Under the pieces are notes generated by a model. The model saw nothing but the letters and a program-made list of their open reading frames with translations, did not search any database and was not told the DNA's origin. A DNA stretch of 64,000 bases from Bidens hawaiensis (Eukaryota; Streptophyta; Magnoliopsida; Asterales; Asteraceae): positions 147,971-211,970 of the forward strand of contig JAIQDT010014327.1 in NCBI GenBank assembly GCA_021521415.1, read 5' to 3'. The position numbers and the translations under genes were made by a program. Below, one piece after another: positions 57,889 through 64,000 of this stretch (position 1 is the stretch's first letter; the number at the start of each line of letters is the position of its first letter).

Positions 57889-59335
57889 ATATGACAACTT
57901 AGGAAAGATAGGGGACCCAAAATATTTCTAAAATATGTGACGGAGAATGTGAAGTAGGGAAGTGGAATCATCGGATATTGGAATAAAAGAGAAAATGCAT
58001 TTATACTACGTTGTTAAAAGAAGAAACTTGTGAGCTCCTTATAAGGATAATGAATCACAAGATAATATGACCCACAATAGGAGAATACTAGAATGATCAT
58101 GTAATATAAATTGACAATTGCACTTGATATCACGTAATTGTGAATTTACAGGTACGAGAGAATTCAAGGAAATTCTATTGTGATGACCTATGAGTATAAT
58201 ATGATAGTAATTACTATTGACGAAGCGATTGTAATCATCAAGTCATTCATCCATTCATATAATGTCGTGCTAAAACAAAAGTGGATTCTCTAATCAGGAG
58301 TTTATTGAGACAATAATCTAGTTTAAGACTTTGGTGAACCATTTTCTTTCGATACCCATTGATCATTCCATCATCTCTGCGCATAGTCATTTGTATTTTG
58401 TGATGGGCCTTGCACCATGATTGCATTCATACGTCTTGACTATATTGATTTATTGATGTCACACGTGTTGGTTCTCATTCCTAAAAAACGTTATGCTTCG
58501 TATCTAAAATCTTGATGATCATGTTATTAGGATAAATTATGTACAAATTCTTTTGCGAATTTGGGATAGTACAGTTGACTTTGGTAGATGCATCAAAGGG
58601 TTTTGAACATAAAGGACAATACCATATCTTTGTTAGAAAAACCGTCTCCTTTGGAATTTAGGCGTGAGTAGGACATTCCTATTTGTTATACCCAATATTG
58701 AGACTACACTTGAATGAGTTAGTTCCATGCGACATCATAATGACTTCTTCGCTTAATATCTCAATCTGACACTTCTCTTATGCGCCCCTTGTATAATAAG
58801 CAACGTTGTCTTTATATACGTGTGATACCTAATGTGGTGTAAAGACTAAACCAAAGACAAGTCGGCACTGTTTCTAATACACCCATTATAAACATGCGAC
58901 CTCAAATCTATATATAGAGAACAAGTTGCGTAACTACCTCAGCAATCACTAAACCGCCTTTATGATTGGAGACACTTTGGAGATTTTGAGTGTATTATCA
59001 TGTCTGGCATATTCGCAGTTTCCCACTAAGCTCCAAAAATTACACGTACGCACAAAATTTTGTTAACCTCCATGTTTCCTATTCTATCTAATGGACAAGA
59101 GATAAGTTATCGTCAACCGATCGATTGTCTATAAAAATATATGACGATAATGCTATTTTCACAAAAGAGAATGTATTATCGGCTTGAAAATGTTATTTGC
59201 AGAATTAAGTGAAGAGTGATCTTCTCAAATCGGCAGACCCCTCATTACTGATAATGATGACGAATATAAACACACCTGTTTTGGATAAAAATCACTCAAG
59301 GATAATGTATCCAAATTCGTAATTGTGAGGTCTAG
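57889..59335. other. AT-rich stretch, nothing recognised
   Basis: About 1.4 kb without supportable coding sequence, RNA gene or element terminus on either strand. Confidence 0.5.
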
Positions 59336-60253
59336 TGCTAACACGATAATGATAAATATATAATCGTAATCTTGGTGAACACAATGATTTGATCACGAGG
59401 GAAAAAGCCCTTAATTACGATAATCTTACTTCGGTCAAAACTTAACAAGGCAATCTTTGATCAAATGACTTCGGTCAAGGATTAACAAGGTAATCTTTGG
59501 TCGAATCACTTCGGTCAAGGATCAACGAGGTAACCTTTGGTCGGATAGTACGTGATTATAGTAATCTTCGGCACAAAAAACCCTCGGACGGTGAAAACTA
59601 TCACCGTCAAGTATATTGATAATAAAAGGTGGTTACAAGTGTTGTGGAGTTGATGATCGAGATTACAAAGTAAGCTAGTGCGTAGAGAGAATTATGTGTT
59701 ATGCTCTAGTGTGTGTGATAGTACATGTGTCTCCTAACTGATCACAATCTCCATTATATATAAAAGATAATAACTCAAGGGAGTTATGATTAATAAAGAC
59801 TATTAACTAACAATCCCTAAAAATCCGCCATGTCTTCAATATAATCGTAACAGCCACTTTGACCACGTGCTCCATCACTCAGGCTGCGAAATAGGTGGTA
59901 GACCAGGTCTTATAGCCGTTACACTTATTAAATATCAGCCTTCATATAAGATACAACCGTTAATAGCAGCAAATACCGAGGATCCATGATCCTGACATAG
60001 CTCTGGAACTCTTCAGAAGGATAACTAATCCAGACACGTCAATATCTTCTTGACTGCAATTTAGTGGATAGACTGAGTCTTCTAACCGTTATATCTGGTA
60101 AATATAAGACTACACATGAGAACAACCGTTAGTAAATAGTAAGTACTATGGATCCTTGATCCTGACGGGATCTGGAACACACGCTACGGATAACTGATCC
60201 AAAACATATGCCAGGATAAGATATCCACAGTGTCAAATTTCTGTGCACTAACA
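59336..60253 (-). repeat. Decayed LTR-like block
   Basis: Read on the minus strand it starts TGTTAGTGCACAG and ends CGTGTTAGCA, with a TATA-like TTATATATAA (about 59755-59764) followed by a leader-like stretch (CTCTCTACGCACTAGC), as in a Copia LTR. It contains three 40-bp units marked ACTTCGGTCAA (59428, 59468, 59508) and two diverged copies of about 170 bp (GTAGACCAGGTCTT...GGATCC...GATAACTAATCC and GATAGACTGAGTCTT...). No target duplication or coding partner was found, so this is tentative. Confidence 0.35.
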
Positions 60254-62157
60254 ACACCCTTAAAACTCCAAAATCTTGAATCATACCAAAAAATTAGGAA
60301 CATCATCTAGTAAAAACTTACCACTCAGTTCTCATAGTGGAAACGTCGACCCCAATTCGACGTAAAGTAAAGATTTTGTGAGATTAAGCCTTCAAGCAAA
60401 ATGTATCCATCCTCAATTTTCATTAAAAGGAAATTTCAATACCCTTGACATCTTTAAGACAAATAAAATTGTTGGGACTAGAGAACCTAGTTATTGGAAT
60501 AATGTTTATTCTAAATGCATACGATAACAATCTTGTAGGATCATTACCGTATTGTGTTGCATACTACTGGGTTTGAAATGACATGTGGTCATTTTAATAA
60601 TCCTTGGATGCAATACATTTCAAGTTTTAGTTTTGTTCACTCTGTAGTTTTAGACCTTACCCCCAAACTGAAATTTCACTCGATTTATCAATTGCCCCGA
60701 GCAATAAATGCACGATCTTTTATCTGGAATTCGTCACCTATGATTTCGTTATTTTCTTCCTTTAGTAATGATAACTAAAACGCAGTTGGTACTAATATCG
60801 TTACTTGGTAGCATGATTTCGTAGCATAGAATTATAATTAACATTTCTCTTCGTTAATTTGAGTCGAACCTCCTTGGTTCTCACAACACTAACGTTCCTA
60901 AATAGGATTGAATAGTTTGACCTTAAACATATTATCTCGATTACATTCCAACTTAAATTTAGATCATTAGTTACATGATACACGTCATGCATATCCATAC
61001 TAATGACTCAGTCTTATTAGTATGATACACTAATTTAGCGATGTTTAAAGAATTTGGTATCTTTCAATGAATAAGTTGGTCTAATGTAAATGGATCCCTT
61101 CCTTGTTCTTATTAACCACCTTTGAATTTGCATTTTCAGTTGTATTGTGTATATACACAAATTTTTTCATTCCATTATAACATCATAGTGTTGCCACTTC
61201 AACAAACAATGATGGTTGTTGTTGACAGCAGTGGATCAACGTCTTATTTTGTCTATGCCTGCTTGCAGTTAAAGATGAGCATAGTCTCGTAAGACTTAGG
61301 CTCGAACACAAAAATAATTGTGATTTACTAATGTTCAAACGACAAGTCGACCTATTCCTTAGCTATAGAAACATTAAGTAATATGGAACGAATGTGTTAT
61401 CAGTACAATTTTCAAAGTTATATTGTGACTTCTACTTCTTAGGAAGTTACGTAGTCGAAGAATCATACTCCAATGTATTTTATACTAACAAATCGTCATT
61501 GTGAAAATTTGAGCACTCTAATGAAAATATGTGGTTGGTGTGCTTAGATAGAAATAATAAATATATATATATAGGCACACCCAATCATATGTTAAAGGGT
61601 ATTATACAATACTTTTGACACTAGAGTTTAAATCTTAATCAGATGCTTGTATTGTGAAGTCATATTAAGTTATACCTAGTACTTACGCTATAACAAAGTG
61701 TGATAGTAGTTCACACACAACTCCATGTAATAAGTTGATCACGTATACCATTCCCTGGTAAAGTATATATACGAACGATGTTCATAAACACAGTCACGCC
61801 AAACTATATATAGTCACGCCGAACTGTATACAGTGATGTAGAACTATGTGAAAGACTTACCTTCCATAATTGATCCCGATTGCATTATTGAAAACCGTTA
61901 ATGAGTAACAACTCATTGTCAATAAAAGATAGCGTTAAGGTATTATCCTTTGTACATTCATCAACTTCATATTCTTCGAATACGGTGCAGCGTTTGCAAC
62001 CGGAATATTCTAAGATCTTTAAGTATCATGGTAGCTACGTCTATCAATTCTTTGACCCTATTGTGACATCATTGTTTTCATAATCTATTTGATTCCAGCG
62101 TATAATATTTACCAAACTTTCTTGGTAAAGAACTATTAAACGTTTAGGTTCTTCTGT
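60254..62157. other. AT-rich stretch, nothing recognised
   Basis: About 1.9 kb of AT-rich DNA with only short open frames lacking motifs. It may be decayed internal sequence of the LTR-like block to its left, but no polymerase motif can be read. Confidence 0.45.
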
Positions 62158-62314
62158 TGTAACATCCCAAATATTATAATATTAAATAAAGAAACATTTC
62201 GTTAAGTTGACGAGCGTTAAATAATATTAGCTAGTGATTAATAACAGAGCATGGACTTGGATTAAGTAAGATGGATTAGGGGTAATGGGTCTTAGGTCCA
62301 TGGGCCTTAAGGGA

Positions 62315-62322
62315 TATAAATA
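62315..62322 (+). promoter_or_regulatory. TATA box in the right-end LTR
   Basis: TATAAATA preceded by TTAAGGGA and followed by a leader-like sequence with AGAGAGAGAGACGAGCAAG about 120 bases downstream. Confidence 0.5.
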
Positions 62323-63024
62323 CCCCTTAAACCACCCTAAAACCCTAAATCCTCATTTTCTCCATCTTATTTTCTACACACTCAAAACACACACACATCC
62401 TACACCACCATATACGGCCGACTGCCGAGAGAGAGAGACGAGCAAGATCTGAGAGCGAGTAAACGTTAGTTGTGATTAGATCTTTGTTATTCGAGTCTTA
62501 CACAAGATCTAGAGTTCCTAAACAAGCTAACCAAGATCGAACGAGCACAAAAGGTATGTTCTTGACCTTTAAAGTTTACGTTTTATTGAACGTTTAGCCT
62601 TGAAACTTAGAACGAGAATAGATCGGGTATAAACGAAACATAAAGTTGTAAACTTGATGATAAACATGAGTGTAATGAACCCGAAACTGGAGACGGCTCC
62701 ATTAAATGAACCCTTAAAACTAGTATTGAACGTTTTGAGCTTAAAGGTCTAAACTTTATGCTTTCCCGGGCCGAGTTTATCCAAAATTAGCCATGGGAAC
62801 GATTTCCGAGAAACATTAACGGCATATTTAGAGATTTCGCGAAAAACGGAGGTGTTTATGGTCTAAAAACCAAACCCGTGGCCGGCACTGGACAACTTCG
62901 CTTGCAAGCTAAGTTCGCCGACGTTAAGTTTGCCGAACAATAAGCTCGCCAAGCTAAGTTCGTAGCAGGCAAGTTCGCCTATTGTAACTTCGCCATATTT
63001 AAGTTCGCCTGGTCCTTAAGTTCG

Positions 63025-63027
<3 letters not shown>

Positions 63028-63089
<62 letters not shown>
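63028..63089. repeat. (TA)n microsatellite
   Basis: About thirty uninterrupted TA units inside the AAGTTCGC array of the LTR. Confidence 0.9.
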
Positions 63090-63091
<2 letters not shown>

Positions 63092-63754
63092 CGCTACAGG
63101 TTAACTTCGTTACATGTAAGTTCGCCTATGGCTAACTTCGCTAGACACAAGTTCGTCTATGGCTAACTTCGCTAGTTATAAGTTCGCCAAGCTGTGAACT
63201 TCGCCTAATATAAGTTCGCTTAAGTTAAGTTCGGTAGCGAATCGGATAGCAAATCAGACTTAAATCATTATGAGAAATGAGTTCGCTTAAGCTCGACCCA
63301 GCCAGGGGCTCTGCCCCTTGGACCCTGCTAGGGGCTGCCGCCCCTAGAACCCCGCTGCCTGGGGCGCTGCCCCCAGACCCCCGTTCGTTGTGGGTAATAA
63401 CTAAAGTAGAAGGACGATATGAGTAGTGATAGTTAATTGATACGTATAATTGTTATACAGTTAGTCGCGCACAGCTAAAGAGAAGGACAACCATTAACAG
63501 TGAACGTAACCGCAATCAGGTGAGTTTCTAGCCCCATTTCCTTGTTATGTTTTCGGGGCTGTGTGCATACTCGATGTGATAGTTAATACACTTACCTTAA
63601 ATGGTAAGTGTATGCCATGTATGATTTATATGTTATCTATATATGACTTGAATAAGAATGAAATGCTTGTCAGTACGTGAACGATCTTCGGATATTGAAC
63701 GTATCACCAAGGGAAGTGATTAGCTCCTTACATGGATATTAAATAATAACTTAT

Positions 63755-64000
63755 AGATAGTGTTCCTTATATGGATAATATATAGAGTTCTTTATATGGA
63801 TAGTATAATGTTCCTTCTATGGATAGTGTAGTGTTCCTTCTATGGAAAGTATAGTGTTTTCTTCTATGGAAAGTATAGTGTTCCTTCTATGGATAGTATA
63901 GTGTTTCCTTCTATGGATAGTATAGCGTTCCTTCTATGGATAGTAAAGTGTTCCTTCTATGGATAATATATACAGATTGTTCCTTCTATGGAAAACATAT
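63755..64000. repeat. Tandem repeat of about 24-27 bp
   Basis: About ten units of GTTCCTTCTATGGATAGTAT with small variations, continuing past the window edge. Confidence 0.88.

Larger units (their letters stand above)
62158..64000 (+). repeat. LTR of a further retrotransposon, cut by the window end
   Basis: Starts TGTAACATCCC, the usual beginning of Tekay-type LTRs. TATAAATA at 62315-62322 is followed by ACCCTAAAACCC and a CA/CT-rich leader, so transcription runs to the right. Inside are an array of AAGTTCGCC / AACTTCGCC motifs (about 62890-63240), a GC-rich hairpin block (63300-63385, with AGGGGCTGCCGCCCCT) and terminal tandem repeats. No second LTR or primer-binding site lies within the window, so it may be a 5', 3' or solo LTR. 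Confidence 0.65.

Noticed and set aside
59336..60253. A confident Copia retrotransposon
   Set aside because: LTR-like ends and promoter are suggestive, but no target duplication, primer site or polymerase sequence could be found.

Overview
This is nuclear DNA of a flowering plant, almost certainly a eudicot and plausibly a daisy-family (Asteraceae) genome; the family is a guess from overall resemblance. The evidence for a plant is four LTR retrotransposons or parts of them with plant-type lineages (Tekay/Del chromoviruses and a Tat-like element), GT-AG introns, CACTA, MULE and hAT elements, and inserted plastid (rps11) and mitochondrial (cox1) fragments. I see no intact ordinary host gene. 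The window is a repeat-dominated intergenic block holding broken genes.

Layout. 1-6.05 kb: AT-rich DNA with a CCCH-zinc-finger/RRM pseudogene, a head-to-head palindrome, simple repeats, an unrecognised three-exon relic and a plastid rps11 fragment. 6.06-39.75 kb: a three-level nest of LTR retrotransposons, each layer closed by a perfect 5-bp target duplication. The outer element C (TTCAC, minus strand) is a gag-only Tat-like element that carries, antisense to gag, a five-exon accessory gene with its own TATA box. Element B (GCTAC, minus strand) sits in exon 1 of that gene and is a full Tekay-type element. Element A (TTATA, plus strand) sits in one LTR of B and is also full length. LTR divergence counted by eye (about 0.8%, 0.27% and 0.18%) falls in the order the nesting requires.

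39.75-53.4 kb: a replication-protein-A-like (RPA70/DUF223) pseudogene, possibly the remnant of a Helitron, broken by three unrelated insertions: a 968-bp Pack-MULE-like element carrying a captured GT34 glycosyltransferase fragment; an internally deleted Tekay element D (TATAC duplication); and a decayed CACTA element with a TNP1-like relic. 53.4-62.16 kb: a small MITE, a cox1 fragment, a TTF/hAT-like pseudogene interrupted by a hAT-type MITE, then largely featureless AT-rich DNA with a decayed LTR-like block. 62.16-64.0 kb: the start of a further LTR that runs out of the window.

Functional points. A and B each encode one uninterrupted Gag-Pol polyprotein (Gag, zinc knuckles, protease, RT, RNase H, integrase, chromodomain) and each has an extra ORF between the primer-binding site and gag. 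Every one of these four ORFs begins a few bases after a splice-acceptor-like AG. A, B and D share a perfect stem-loop at the pol stop codon, 17-18 nt before the 3' LTR; A has a second copy whose stem is altered on both sides so that pairing is kept. C lacks pol and would depend on enzymes supplied in trans.
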